A DNA stretch of 47,546 nucleotides from Acidobacteriota bacterium (GTDB lineage: Bacteria > Acidobacteriota > Terriglobia > Acidiferrales > UBA7541). The stretch's first letter is position 1. Every line of letters starts with the position of its first letter. The stretch is taken from assembly GCA_003224525.1 (NCBI GenBank), contig QHZB01000205.1:1-47546 (forward strand), given 5' to 3'. Position numbers and translations under genes: made by a program. Positions 17,701 to 26,537 of this stretch are shown one piece after another. Below the pieces are notes generated by a model. The model did no database searches and was not told the origin of the DNA. It saw only the letters and a program-made list of their open reading frames with translations.

Positions 17701-19992
17701 CTATTTTTGGTGGAGCGCCTCGTCAATCGGTACGGTGCCACCTTCACTTACCTGGAACGTCCTCTTGGCCAGCTGAAATCCATTGAGCTGGAGCGTAATT
17801 GTGTGGACCCCGCTAGGCACCTGGACGCGAGCCGGTGTGAACTTTCCTGTGGAAGTTCCGTCCACGATGATTTCCGCGCCCTTTGGAACAGAGTTCACTT
17901 GCGCCCATGCGACGCGGCTTGCGGATTTTTCACTCAGCGGCACGTTGAGCAGCGTCTGAATATTGTCCTTGACTTGAATGCCTCCCGCGTAGGGCTCGTA
18001 ACCCTGCAGCCGCAAGATCAGGTTGTACTGGCCTGGTGCGAGCGGCAGTGTTACGGGCGTCTGACCTGATTGTTTCGCTCCGTTGATGAAGACCTCGGCT
18101 CCTGGCGGCTGACTGCTGATGTAGATGCCTTTGGCGAGCGATTCGAGTTTGATTTTCTGGTCCTGAGCGTCGCCACTCTTTACTTGCATCGCGGTTTGAA
18201 CGGATTGATAGCCTTCCTTTTGCACTTCGAGGCTGTAGCGCGAAGGAGACAAATTGTTGAAGCTGCAGGGCGTTTCGCACTTGTTCAGGATGTGGCCGGC
18301 AGGTCCGCGCAGCACGGCAGTGGCGCCGATCACGTCGGTAACGACGTGAATCGCTCCGCGCCCTTCCGCAGGAACGGGGTGCGAGCCCTCGTCAGGATAG
18401 CCTGCAGCCACAGGTGTGTCGTCGTATTCGAGATGATCGATCACGCGTACGTCAGACGGGGCGTTCCGCAATAATTTCAAGAGTGCGCCGTGTTCCGCTG
18501 GCCGGAGCCTTCCCGCGAGCGTGAGGGTGTTGCCGGCGGCTTGAACTTTCACGTGGCCGCTCAATCTTCTTTCGGAAATGGCCGCTTCGATCCGGCCTTG
18601 GTATTCCGCCGCTTTGGGGCTAAGCGAATTCTCCGCTTTCTTGCGTGCCACTTTTTCAGCGGCGATTTCCGCGGGCTTGGGCTCGGCCGGTTTTGGCTCC
18701 GCTCCAGCTCCTGCGGCAGGATCCACCGGTTGCCGGGGGGCCTCGGTCCCAGCGGCGCTTGCCGTCGTGTTGTCGGAAGTCGTTTCTGATGCCACCGGCG
18801 TCACAGCGGGCAAGCTGCTGCCCTTCTTCTGTTCGTCATGAAGTTCGCGTGCGGCTTCGAAGACCGGTTTGATCCTGTACGCTCCGTAAACAATGACACC
18901 TAGAAGCAGCAACGCCGCGAAAAACGTTCCTAGGACATTTTTCTTTTTTGGCGGTTCCGGGGCGCGCGCGAGCGCTCCCGTTCGCCGCACGAGCGGAGTT
19001 TGGCCGGGAGCCGATGCCCGCGCGTTCAGTGAGCGTGCCGTCGCGATGACGGTTTGATCTTCGCCGGTGAAACCACGGCCCGTCGCATTCCCGGATATCA
19101 ACGTCGCCGCAGGCGAGCCTCCACCCATGACCATCGTCGATTGCGGATTGCCGCCGCCTGGCGCGAGTGACCGGTAATTCCGAAGATCCTCGAGCATTTC
19201 GCGGCAATTCTGGTATCTCTGGTCGGGCTCCTTCACCAGGGCCTTCATGACGATCGCGCTGATCCCCGGATGAATCGAGGGATCAATCTGTCGCGGCGGG
19301 ACTGGCTCTTCGTTGACGATTTTATAGATCACCGTGGTGATGCTCTGGCCCGGGAAAGGCTTTTCGCCGGTCACCATTTCGTAGAGCATGACGCCCAGCG
19401 AAAAGATGTCGCTCCGGCCATCGACCGCGCGGCCCTTCACCTGTTCCGGCGACATGTAGCTAGGCGTGCCCATAACGTGCGCGGTTTGCTGGACGGTGCC
19501 AAACTGCAGAATCTTCGCCGTGCCGAAGTCCGTGACCTTGACGGTATCGTCGGCGGTCAGCATCAGGTTTGCCGGCTTGATGTCTCGGTGGACGACGTTG
19601 CGTTCATGCGCGAATTGCAGCGCGCTGCAAGTCTGGTCCATAATGCGCAGCGTGCGCGGCAGCGGAAACGCGTGGCCGCCGTCAAGCAGCGCCTGCAGGC
19701 TCTTTCCTTCCACCAGCTCCATGGTGATGTAGTAGAGGCCGTCTTCTTCGCCGGCGTCGAAGACCACTACGATGTTCGGATGCGTCAGCAAACCCGCGGC
19801 GCGCGCTTCGGTTTGGAACCGCGTCAGAAGTTCAGGGCGCGAGAGCCCGGTGCCTTCTTCGCTCAACCGGATGGTCTTGACCGCCACGGCGCGCCCGATC
19901 ACCGGGTCCATGGCCTTGTAAACGACACCCATAGCGCCGCGGCCCAGTTCACCAACGATTTCGTATCTTCCGGCTTTTGTTACTGTTGGCAT
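17701..19992 (-). CDS. Membrane Ser/Thr protein kinase with BON-like and PEGA domains
   Basis: A 763-residue transmembrane kinase. The catalytic domain (about residues 8-270) is complete: ELGRGAMGVVYKA nucleotide loop, VAVKTIRL with the catalytic Lys, HRDIKPANLML, DFGTAK and GTPSYMSPEQVKG. A low-complexity linker and one membrane helix (TFFAALLLLGVIVYGAY, about residues 354-371) follow. Outside are a BON-like domain (about 440-510) and three PEGA-type repeats, the clearest being GIYISSQPPGAEVFINGAKQ and AQVNSVPKGAEIIVDGTST. PEGA and BON domains often contact envelope components, so it probably relays an envelope signal inward. The ATG at 19992 is chosen because the conserved kinase starts right after it; the ribosome site is weak and an in-frame ATG at 20055 is possible. 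The PP2C at 2513-3364 could oppose it. Confidence 0.93.
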   Translation of the reverse strand: MPTVTKAGRYEIVGELGRGAMGVVYKAMDPVIGRAVAVKTIRLSEEGTGLSRPELLTRFQTEARAAGLLTHPNIVVVFDAGEEDGLYYITMELVEGKSLQALLDGGHAFPLPRTLRIMDQTCSALQFAHERNVVHRDIKPANLMLTADDTVKVTDFGTAKILQFGTVQQTAHVMGTPSYMSPEQVKGRAVDGRSDIFSLGVMLYEMVTGEKPFPGQSITTVIYKIVNEEPVPPRQIDPSIHPGISAIVMKALVKEPDQRYQNCREMLEDLRNYRSLAPGGGNPQSTMVMGGGSPAATLISGNATGRGFTGEDQTVIATARSLNARASAPGQTPLVRRTGALARAPEPPKKKNVLGTFFAALLLLGVIVYGAYRIKPVFEAARELHDEQKKGSSLPAVTPVASETTSDNTTASAAGTEAPRQPVDPAAGAGAEPKPAEPKPAEIAAEKVARKKAENSLSPKAAEYQGRIEAAISERRLSGHVKVQAAGNTLTLAGRLRPAEHGALLKLLRNAPSDVRVIDHLEYDDTPVAAGYPDEGSHPVPAEGRGAIHVVTDVIGATAVLRGPAGHILNKCETPCSFNNLSPSRYSLEVQKEGYQSVQTAMQVKSGDAQDQKIKLESLAKGIYISSQPPGAEVFINGAKQSGQTPVTLPLAPGQYNLILRLQGYEPYAGGIQVKDNIQTLLNVPLSEKSASRVAWAQVNSVPKGAEIIVDGTSTGKFTPARVQVPSGVHTITLQLNGFQLAKRTFQVSEGGTVPIDEALHQK

Positions 19993-20132
19993 CGTTCTAT
20001 CGATCTGTCGCCCACCGAACGGGGCGCCCGCAATACAAACCGCACTTGGGCGCATCGCGTTTCAGTTCTAGAGGGAGGGGAACTTGACAACATTCCCAGA
20101 CCATCCACACATCGTCAATTTCCTGGTTTTCA

Positions 20133-20154
20133 TCAGCGGAAATGCATCCGCTGA
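20133..20154. other. Hairpin between the kinase and efflux genes
   Basis: TCAGCGGA (20133-20140) and TCCGCTGA (20147-20154) form a perfect 8-bp stem with a six-base loop. It lies about 110 bp past the efflux gene stop on the minus strand, in the gap before the kinase. There is no T-run on either side, so a terminator role is weak; it could also be a protein site. Confidence 0.35.
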
Positions 20155-20264
20155 CACCCGGGCACCCTATCCTGACAGTACGCACTGAATTTTCGGTTGG
20201 TCAACGCTACTGCCGTACCAGTGTTTCGCACTCGATACGGTCGGAGCGCGGTTCCAGGCGCAAG

Positions 20265-21725
20265 TCAGGGATTTCGCGTCGATTCCCGCGGAGACACCGT
20301 CCGTTCCGGCATCGGCACGTTAGTCTCCCGGACAGGGCGGTCAACTTCGCCCGGGCGCGCGGGAGCTTCGAGCCCATCCGTGAGCAGGTATCCTTCTAGC
20401 GCGATGCCGTTGGTCCACACGCCCTCGAGCGCGGCGATGTAGTCGAGCTGCAGTTCGTAGAGTTTTCGTTGCGCATCCAGGACGCGGGGATAAGACGCCA
20501 GCATCTGCCCATATTTGCTCATCATCAGGCTGTAAGCTTTCTTCGCGCGGGGAAGCACCTCGTCGCGATACTCCACGGCCATCAGACGCGCGTTCGCGTA
20601 TTGATCGACGGCCGAAGCCGCGCGCTCGCGCAACGTGAGCGCGATGCGCTTCTTTTCCTGCCCGGCGCGATCGATGTCATTTCGGGCCGCCGTCACATTT
20701 CCCTGGTTTCGATTAAAGAGTGGAATTTGCACGGTGACCTCCGCGATTCCTTCCCAGCCTTTCGCGATGGGAGCGCTGCCGAGCAGTTCGTTGTTGTATT
20801 CCATTCCGCCGCGGAGTTGGATATCGGGAATCGATTCACGCTTGGCGCGAGCTAGAACGGCTTGGGCCCGTGCTTCCGCCGCATCGGCAATTCGAACGGC
20901 AGGACTCTCTTTCGCGATCGCCTCCATGGCTTCTTCTTCGTTCACCTCCGGCCAGCCTTTTTCCAGATCGCCGCCCACTGTCGTCAATGGCAGATCCGGC
21001 TGCCCAATCACCGCCGTCAGAGAGCGCCATTCTTCGCGCAGCGTGTTCTCCTGCATTCGCGCGGTCATCCGCATCCTTTGCGATTCCACTTCCGCTTCGA
21101 GCACTTCAGTTTCGTCGGCCTGGCCGGTGTTCAACAGGCGCCGCCGCGTCTCCACGGCATCTTGCGCGATCATGGACATGTCGCGCCGGGCATAAAGCAA
21201 TTCCTGGGCGGCCAGAACGCGCAGGAAGGCCATCTTCACGGCGCTTTGCACTCGCATTTTCTGTTCTTCACCTTCGAGTTCCGCGAGCTTCACGTCTTTT
21301 CCGAATACTCCGCGGCTCAGGCCGAGTTTTCCGCCCGTGACTACCGTCTGCTGCACGAAAAAGCCCTGCTTCCCGCCGCCTACCGATCCCCCGCGGATTT
21401 CATCGCCCGTGTAAGCCACCGTTGGATTCGGATAGAGGCCCGCCTGTTGCTGTCGTGCCTTGGCGGCGCGAATCTCCGCCTCCGCTTGCCGCAAGGTGGG
21501 ATTCGATTCGCCGGCGATCTTCTGCGCTTGTTCGAGCGTGACCAGCGCGCCCTTCGCATTTTCCTGCGCTCTTCCCATCCGCGGATATTCCGGTTTTACC
21601 GGCGGCATCTCCATCTGATGGTGCTGTTCCTGCTTGGGCATCTGCATTTCCTGTGCTCGCGCGGCGCCAGCCGTTGCCAGCACGCCGGCAATCATCAACG
21701 TTCCGCGCCTCACCTGCGTTCGCAT
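20265..21725 (-). CDS. TolC/CzcC-type outer membrane efflux protein
   Basis: A 486-residue outer membrane channel of the TolC family. A signal peptide (about residues 1-24, ending AARAQ) is followed by a Met/His-rich stretch (QMPKQEQHHQMEMPP) that could bind copper, then the paired efflux domains: LEQAQKIAGESNPTLRQAEA opens the first and YTGDEIRGG and the long helices follow. The family exports metals or drugs together with an inner membrane pump; no pump or adaptor gene is next to it. The start is the ATG at 21725 with AGGAG six bases before it. A longer frame to 21803 would overlap the oxidase gene and has no ribosome site. It follows the multicopper oxidase by 67 bp on the same strand, so the two are likely cotranscribed. 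Confidence 0.92.
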   Translation of the reverse strand: MRTQVRRGTLMIAGVLATAGAARAQEMQMPKQEQHHQMEMPPVKPEYPRMGRAQENAKGALVTLEQAQKIAGESNPTLRQAEAEIRAAKARQQQAGLYPNPTVAYTGDEIRGGSVGGGKQGFFVQQTVVTGGKLGLSRGVFGKDVKLAELEGEEQKMRVQSAVKMAFLRVLAAQELLYARRDMSMIAQDAVETRRRLLNTGQADETEVLEAEVESQRMRMTARMQENTLREEWRSLTAVIGQPDLPLTTVGGDLEKGWPEVNEEEAMEAIAKESPAVRIADAAEARAQAVLARAKRESIPDIQLRGGMEYNNELLGSAPIAKGWEGIAEVTVQIPLFNRNQGNVTAARNDIDRAGQEKKRIALTLRERAASAVDQYANARLMAVEYRDEVLPRAKKAYSLMMSKYGQMLASYPRVLDAQRKLYELQLDYIAALEGVWTNGIALEGYLLTDGLEAPARPGEVDRPVRETNVPMPERTVSPRESTRNP

Positions 21726-21792
21726 GGCGTCTCCTCTTCTCTGCTCCCTCTGTGTTCCCTGTAAACTCGGTGTTAAATCTTTTTCCCTCTTT

Positions 21793-23166
21793 TTACGACT
21801 CATGGTGATGCTCTTCCTGCGCCGAAGGGCCTGCCGTCTTTTTCTTCATCATAATGGCGTCATATTCTTTGTCCGGCAGTACCCGCACCATCGTCATCAT
21901 TCCCATCATTCCCGCGCTCCAATTTTTCGGCAGGCCGTAGGTTTCCGGCTTTTCCACCACTTCGTCCATGCCCATTTCCATGAAGGCATCCTGGGGAAAT
22001 CCCGGCACGCTCTCAGCGTTTGGGGCGACCGGGGAAGGATGCACGTGCTGGAACGGCACGCTTCTCGCGAGTGACTCCATCTGGCTCATGGCCTTTGCCT
22101 CGGTCTGGTCGGCGGTCTGGATCTGCCGGTCGCGCAGCAAGTCCATCATGCTGTTCATCATGTGGTGCGGCAGGTGGCAGTGAATCATCCAGGCGCCCGG
22201 GTAGTTCGCTTCGAATTCGACGACGCGAGCCTGTGCCACGCTAACGAGCACGGTGTTCATAGGACACCACGTTGACTCTGGCGCCCGTCCGCCTTCCGTG
22301 CCGGTGACGACGAATTGATGCCCGTGCAGGTGTACCGGGTGGTGATCCATTCCGAGATTCAGGATGCGCAGCCGCACCCGGCTTCCCAGCCGAGCGAGTA
22401 ACGGCGTCGTCATCGGCGCGGAAACTCCGTTGAACGTCAGCCAGTTGAATTCCATCGCCGCCGTATTCGGGACGCTGTTGCTGGGCAGGACTGCCCATTC
22501 CTGGAGGATCAATCCATAGTCATGATCGGTGTACGGCTTGTAATCTTTTTCCGGATGCGCCACGAAAAATCCGATCTGGCCCATCATCTCCTGCATGGCG
22601 CTGTGCGCGTGATAGAAAAACGTGCCTTCCTGGTGCACGGTGAATTCGTAGATATATTTCTCGCCTGGCGCGACAGGCTTCTGGCTGATGTACGGCACGC
22701 CGTCCTGCTCGATGGGTATTTCCAGACCATGCCAGTGCAGGGAAGTCGACTCCGGCAGGCGGTTCTCGAAGACCACGCGCACGCGATCGCCTTGCTGCAC
22801 CTGAATCGTCGGCCCGGGGCAGCTTCCGTTGTAGCCCCACGCATCAATCGTCTTGAAAGGCGCAATCTTTCTCTTCACCGGCTCGGCGACAAGGTGGAAG
22901 ACTTTCACGCTCCCATCCATTTCGTGCGCCAAGTCCGCCACGTCCGGCGTCACCATTGGCAGCGCATGATCGCGCGCGACGGCGCGTGCCTGCGCCGGAT
23001 GCGGCCCGTGGCTCCCGTACGGAGAGTGGTGCCTTCCATTCTCATTTTCGCGCGGGGATTGAAGTGTACTCTCCGGCGTGCCCGCGCGGAGGGTCTCGCG
23101 CAGTCCGAACATTCCCGCTCCAAACGCTGCTGCGTCCTGAAAAAATCTTCTTCGTGTGCCGCTCAT
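21793..23166 (-). CDS. Tat-exported multicopper oxidase
   Basis: A 457-residue periplasmic oxidase that couples substrate oxidation to reduction of oxygen to water. A twin-arginine leader (RRRFFQDAA) heads the protein. All four copper-binding stretches are present: HWHG, YHAH, HPVHLHGH and HCHLPHHMMNSM, which holds the type 1 Cys, two His and an axial Met. The C-terminal tail is Met/His rich (MGMDEVVEKPE, MMGMMTMVRV, EEHHHES), as in cuprous oxidases. Cuprous ion is therefore the likeliest substrate, but laccase-like use is possible. The start has AGGAGG six bases before the ATG. The gene lies between a small Cys-containing exported protein and a TolC protein, which fits copper handling. Confidence 0.94.
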   Translation of the reverse strand: MSGTRRRFFQDAAAFGAGMFGLRETLRAGTPESTLQSPRENENGRHHSPYGSHGPHPAQARAVARDHALPMVTPDVADLAHEMDGSVKVFHLVAEPVKRKIAPFKTIDAWGYNGSCPGPTIQVQQGDRVRVVFENRLPESTSLHWHGLEIPIEQDGVPYISQKPVAPGEKYIYEFTVHQEGTFFYHAHSAMQEMMGQIGFFVAHPEKDYKPYTDHDYGLILQEWAVLPSNSVPNTAAMEFNWLTFNGVSAPMTTPLLARLGSRVRLRILNLGMDHHPVHLHGHQFVVTGTEGGRAPESTWCPMNTVLVSVAQARVVEFEANYPGAWMIHCHLPHHMMNSMMDLLRDRQIQTADQTEAKAMSQMESLARSVPFQHVHPSPVAPNAESVPGFPQDAFMEMGMDEVVEKPETYGLPKNWSAGMMGMMTMVRVLPDKEYDAIMMKKKTAGPSAQEEHHHES

Positions 23167-23327
23167 GTTGGCCTCCTAAGCTTCCTGATGCTGTAAACTG
23201 CGTTTTTCCCCGAAGGAAAATGGATACTATCTCGGCGTTCCGTATCGGTGACATCGGGTTGGGAAGCCAAGCCGAGCTCTCGCCTGAGGCGAAGCCGGCC
23301 AGCTCTTAGTGTTTCAGGACGAACAGC

Positions 23328-23756
23328 TCAGATTCGAAGGATACTCGGAGGTGCGGGCGCAAACGTGCCAGCAAAGTCAGGGGATCGGCCAGAATAAAAA
23401 TCAGGAAATGCCGCTGCCGGCATGGAAATCGCCCGTTCAACCGCTAAGAATGTTCCGCAGGGCGTACTCGACCGGGATTCGCCGGAAGCATTTCCGAGTG
23501 AAGTGCTTGTCAGAACCACTGCCGCCAATTCCTGCAAACCGCAGTTCTGAACGGATTGGAGGTGAGCCGCACCGCCATTCGCCACATCGTGGGAGCGGCA
23601 ATGCGACCCCATCCCCGCCGAAACCGGTGCCTGCGTGCAAGCCTGCGCGGCACAAAGAGGACCACAGGCAGGAGCCACAACCAAAGCCAGCAGCGTCACG
23701 AGACTGGTAATCCTTGCAAGCCCAGATCCGTTTCGCGATGGCGCGATGCCTCTCAT
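23328..23756 (-). CDS. Small exported Cys-containing protein, unknown
   Basis: A 142-residue predicted exported protein. A hydrophobic leader (ITSLVTLLALVVAPACGPL) is followed by several Cys and some His (ACTQAP, GSHCRSHDVA, QNCGLQE, STPCGTF). I do not recognise the family. The pattern resembles small proteins found beside metal-handling genes, and it lies 161 bp upstream of the multicopper oxidase on the same strand. No ribosome site is visible at the ATG at 23756; a later start is possible. Metal binding is inference from Cys content and neighbours. Confidence 0.6.
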   Translation of the reverse strand: MRGIAPSRNGSGLARITSLVTLLALVVAPACGPLCAAQACTQAPVSAGMGSHCRSHDVANGGAAHLQSVQNCGLQELAAVVLTSTSLGNASGESRSSTPCGTFLAVERAISMPAAAFPDFYSGRSPDFAGTFAPAPPSILRI

Positions 23757-23834
23757 CGGATGATTCTACGCTACGCCGCCTCACGCCCGCCGTCAACTTG
23801 GCTGTTGAGTGGGCATGCAGAACTAGCAAGAGGC

Positions 23835-24884
23835 TCAGTCGCCGTAGCCGTGCGAGTCTTTATCAACCACCACTTTGCCGGCGAAAGAGCGATAGACGTA
23901 GGTAAAGTATCCCGCGGCCAGAAGGATTCCGATGATCCACCAGGCCAATCCGATTTTCAACCCGTAGTCTCCGGCTTTTGCTGTCGACACCGTCAAGGAG
24001 TAAACCGGATTCCGCGCGGGCAAGACCAACGGATACACGCCAAAGACAACGCTGGTCAGCATGCCCGTCAGGTATGCGCAGGACGCGAAGAACGCTTTGC
24101 GCTCATCGCGTTTTCGCAATTCAAAGATAACGCCCGCTATGCCCGCGACCGCAAGCATAGGAAAAAGCAATCCCCGCGGCCAGGTCGCGAAATTTTCTTT
24201 TACTTGCGGCTGGATGCGGAACGTGACGGCAGTCACCAGTGCCGTAAGCGCCGCGACGCCCCACCACGCGCGGTGGGCCAGTTTTCCCGCGCGCGCATTG
24301 ACTTCGCCGCTGGTTTTCATCTGCACCCACAGTCCGCCGTGCATCATGAGCGCGAGCAGGGCCAATACTCCGACCAGAATGGTGTACCAGTCGAGGATGC
24401 CGGTTTCGTCTCCGAGGCGGAAATCGGTCCACAGCGGCTCGAAGAAATAACCGCTCGAATCCAGCGGCACACCGCGCACCACGTTGCCCAGCGCCGCTCC
24501 GAAAAAGACGGCGAGCAATAGGCTCGACCCCCAGAAAAGAAAATCCCACAAGGGGTCCCAAACGGCGCTCTCGATGTGATTCCGGAATTCGATGGACGCT
24601 CCACGGAGAATCAGAAGCCACAAAACGATCATCAGCGGCAGATAAAACCCGCTGAATGCGCTGGCGTATAGAGTGGGGAAGGCGAAGTACAAAGTCCCGC
24701 CTGCCGCAATCAACCACACTTCGTTTCCGTCCCAGACCGGGCCAATCGTCGCCAGTACTTGCCGCCGTTCTTCATCTGTTTTTGCCACCAGGAGGTGAAT
24801 CGCTCCTGCGCCCAGATCAAAGCCATCCAGAAGCACGTACGTTGCAATCATGATTGCTACCAGCCAGAACCAGATCGTTCCCAT
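23835..24884 (-). CDS. cydB: Cytochrome bd quinol oxidase subunit II
   Basis: A 349-residue integral membrane protein, subunit II of the bd-type terminal oxidase that oxidises quinol and reduces oxygen. It has the family's repeated helices; clear marks are WFWLVAIMIATYVLLDGFDL near the start, GPVWDGNEVWLI and FRNHIESAVWDPLWDFLF. The length is normal (about 340-380). The start is the ATG at 24884 with a GGAG site about seven bases upstream, 10 nt after the cydA stop. A longer frame to 24968 overlaps cydA and is not used. It forms a two-gene unit with cydA. Such oxidases have high oxygen affinity and resist cyanide and some nitrogen oxides. Confidence 0.95.
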   Translation of the reverse strand: MGTIWFWLVAIMIATYVLLDGFDLGAGAIHLLVAKTDEERRQVLATIGPVWDGNEVWLIAAGGTLYFAFPTLYASAFSGFYLPLMIVLWLLILRGASIEFRNHIESAVWDPLWDFLFWGSSLLLAVFFGAALGNVVRGVPLDSSGYFFEPLWTDFRLGDETGILDWYTILVGVLALLALMMHGGLWVQMKTSGEVNARAGKLAHRAWWGVAALTALVTAVTFRIQPQVKENFATWPRGLLFPMLAVAGIAGVIFELRKRDERKAFFASCAYLTGMLTSVVFGVYPLVLPARNPVYSLTVSTAKAGDYGLKIGLAWWIIGILLAAGYFTYVYRSFAGKVVVDKDSHGYGD

Positions 24885-24894
24885 CCCGCTCTCC

Positions 24895-26259
24895 TCACTC
24901 CGACGCCAGAACGATTGCGTCTTCGCCGGTCGCACGACTGCCCGGGTCCGGCCCGAGTTCGATCTCACGATAAATCAGGAACAGCCACAGGATCGCCAGC
25001 ACCGTGTACATTCCCATAAAGCCAATCAGCGTGAACCAGGCGTTGCCTGCGGCCACACGCGGAGAGATACCGCTGGACGTGCGCATCAATCCGTAGATCA
25101 GCCAGGGCTGCCGCCCCAGTTCGGCAGTCATCCATCCGGCGGTGTTGGCGATGTACGGCAGCGGCACGCACACCATCAGCGTCCACAGCATCCATCCAGA
25201 GGCATACAGTTTTCCTCGCCACAGCAGCATCGAAGCCAGAACCATCACGGCGATGAAGATGGTCCCGAGACCCACCATCACGTGATAGCTGTAGTAAAGC
25301 AGAGGAATTTGGTCCGGCCATTCCGTCTGCGGAAAATCGGACAAGCCCTTGACGTTCGCCCGCCATTGCCTGTAAGTCAGAAAGCTCAGCATCTCGGGCA
25401 CTTCCAGTGGGTTGTCGAGTTTTCTTTTTTCCACATCCGGCTGTCCGAGGATCGCCAGCGGCGCTCCTTCTTGCGATTCAAAAAGTCCTTCCATCGCCGC
25501 CAGCGTCGGCTGCTGATTATCGGCAACCAACTTTCCTTGCATGTCGCCGGTGGGAAAGAGTTGCAAGATCGCTGCAACCGTTCCTGACAATACGCCCGCG
25601 CGCAAAAAAGTGCGGCCGTAGATTTCATCGCGCTTCGTCAGCAAGTAAAAAGCGCCGACCCCTGCCATGACGAAGCAGCCGGTTTGCACCGCGCCCAGCA
25701 TCGTGTGTGCGTACTGCCACAGCGCCCACTTGTTCAGCAGGAGATCCCAGAAGCTGGAGAGTTCGATGGCCCCCTTGGCGGCAAACCGGTAACCGGTCGG
25801 ATGTTGCATCCATGCGTCCGTCGCAACGATGAAATAGCCGGAGAGCCACGAGCCGAGAAACACGAGAAACGCCGACCACCAGTGTCCCATGCGTCCGAGT
25901 TTTTTCTCGCCGAACAAAAACAGTCCCAGGAAGCCCGATTCGAGAAAAAACGAAAACACTCCTTCCATCGCCAGTGTTTGGCCGATGACGCCGCCAGCCA
26001 TTTTTGAAAACGCCGCCCAGTTCGTCCCGAACTGAAATTCCATGGGGATGCCGGTGACAACGCCCAGCGCAAAATTGATCCCGAAGATCCGCGCCCAGAA
26101 TCGTGCCGCACGATTGTAATGTTCATCGCCGGTTCGCAGCGCTTTGGTCTTCAGGTAGACGAGCAGCAACGCCAGTCCCATCGTCAACTGCGGAAAGATG
26201 TAGTGAAATGTAATCGTGAACGCGAAGTGCAGCCGGTGTACGTCCACTGCTTGTCCCAT
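24895..26259 (-). CDS. cydA: Cytochrome bd quinol oxidase subunit I, short Q-loop type
   Basis: A 454-residue integral membrane protein carrying the haems and quinol site. Haem-ligand regions are RLHFAFTITFHYIFPQLT near the start, the MEGVFSFFLESGFLG helix with the conserved Glu, and the later Met/Glu helices (WMTAELGRQPWLIYG). The quinol loop is short (GDMQGKLVADNQQPTLAAME then quickly back to membrane) compared with the long loop of E. coli CydA (522 residues), so it is of the CioA/short-loop kind. The start is the ATG at 26259 with GAGGTAA eight bases upstream. It is divergent from the FAD reductase; the gap should hold both promoters. Confidence 0.95.
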   Translation of the reverse strand: MGQAVDVHRLHFAFTITFHYIFPQLTMGLALLLVYLKTKALRTGDEHYNRAARFWARIFGINFALGVVTGIPMEFQFGTNWAAFSKMAGGVIGQTLAMEGVFSFFLESGFLGLFLFGEKKLGRMGHWWSAFLVFLGSWLSGYFIVATDAWMQHPTGYRFAAKGAIELSSFWDLLLNKWALWQYAHTMLGAVQTGCFVMAGVGAFYLLTKRDEIYGRTFLRAGVLSGTVAAILQLFPTGDMQGKLVADNQQPTLAAMEGLFESQEGAPLAILGQPDVEKRKLDNPLEVPEMLSFLTYRQWRANVKGLSDFPQTEWPDQIPLLYYSYHVMVGLGTIFIAVMVLASMLLWRGKLYASGWMLWTLMVCVPLPYIANTAGWMTAELGRQPWLIYGLMRTSSGISPRVAAGNAWFTLIGFMGMYTVLAILWLFLIYREIELGPDPGSRATGEDAIVLASE

Positions 26260-26537
26260 CGCGTTACCTCGTGGAGATTCTTAGCGATGTTCAGTCTTTG
26301 CGGCCCCGGTTTCCCCGCAGCATGCGAGTAATGCGGATGGTCCAGCCGCATTCTCGCACTTCTGAAGCGCTCTACAGCAATTTTCTTGAGCAGGCCAACG
26401 CCATTCCCGGGGATTCAGCCACTTTAGACAAACGTCTGAATTTCGCGCCGCTCATCTTGGGGAATTTCTTGAATTTTCATACGCTCCTGCGGCATCCGAT
26501 GTATTGTTTTGCCGCGCTTTCTCACCGGAGGATTTCC

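Noticed and set aside
24884-24968. Longer start for cydB
   Set aside because: The extra 28 residues overlap cydA and read as non-coding; the ATG at 24884 has its own ribosome site.
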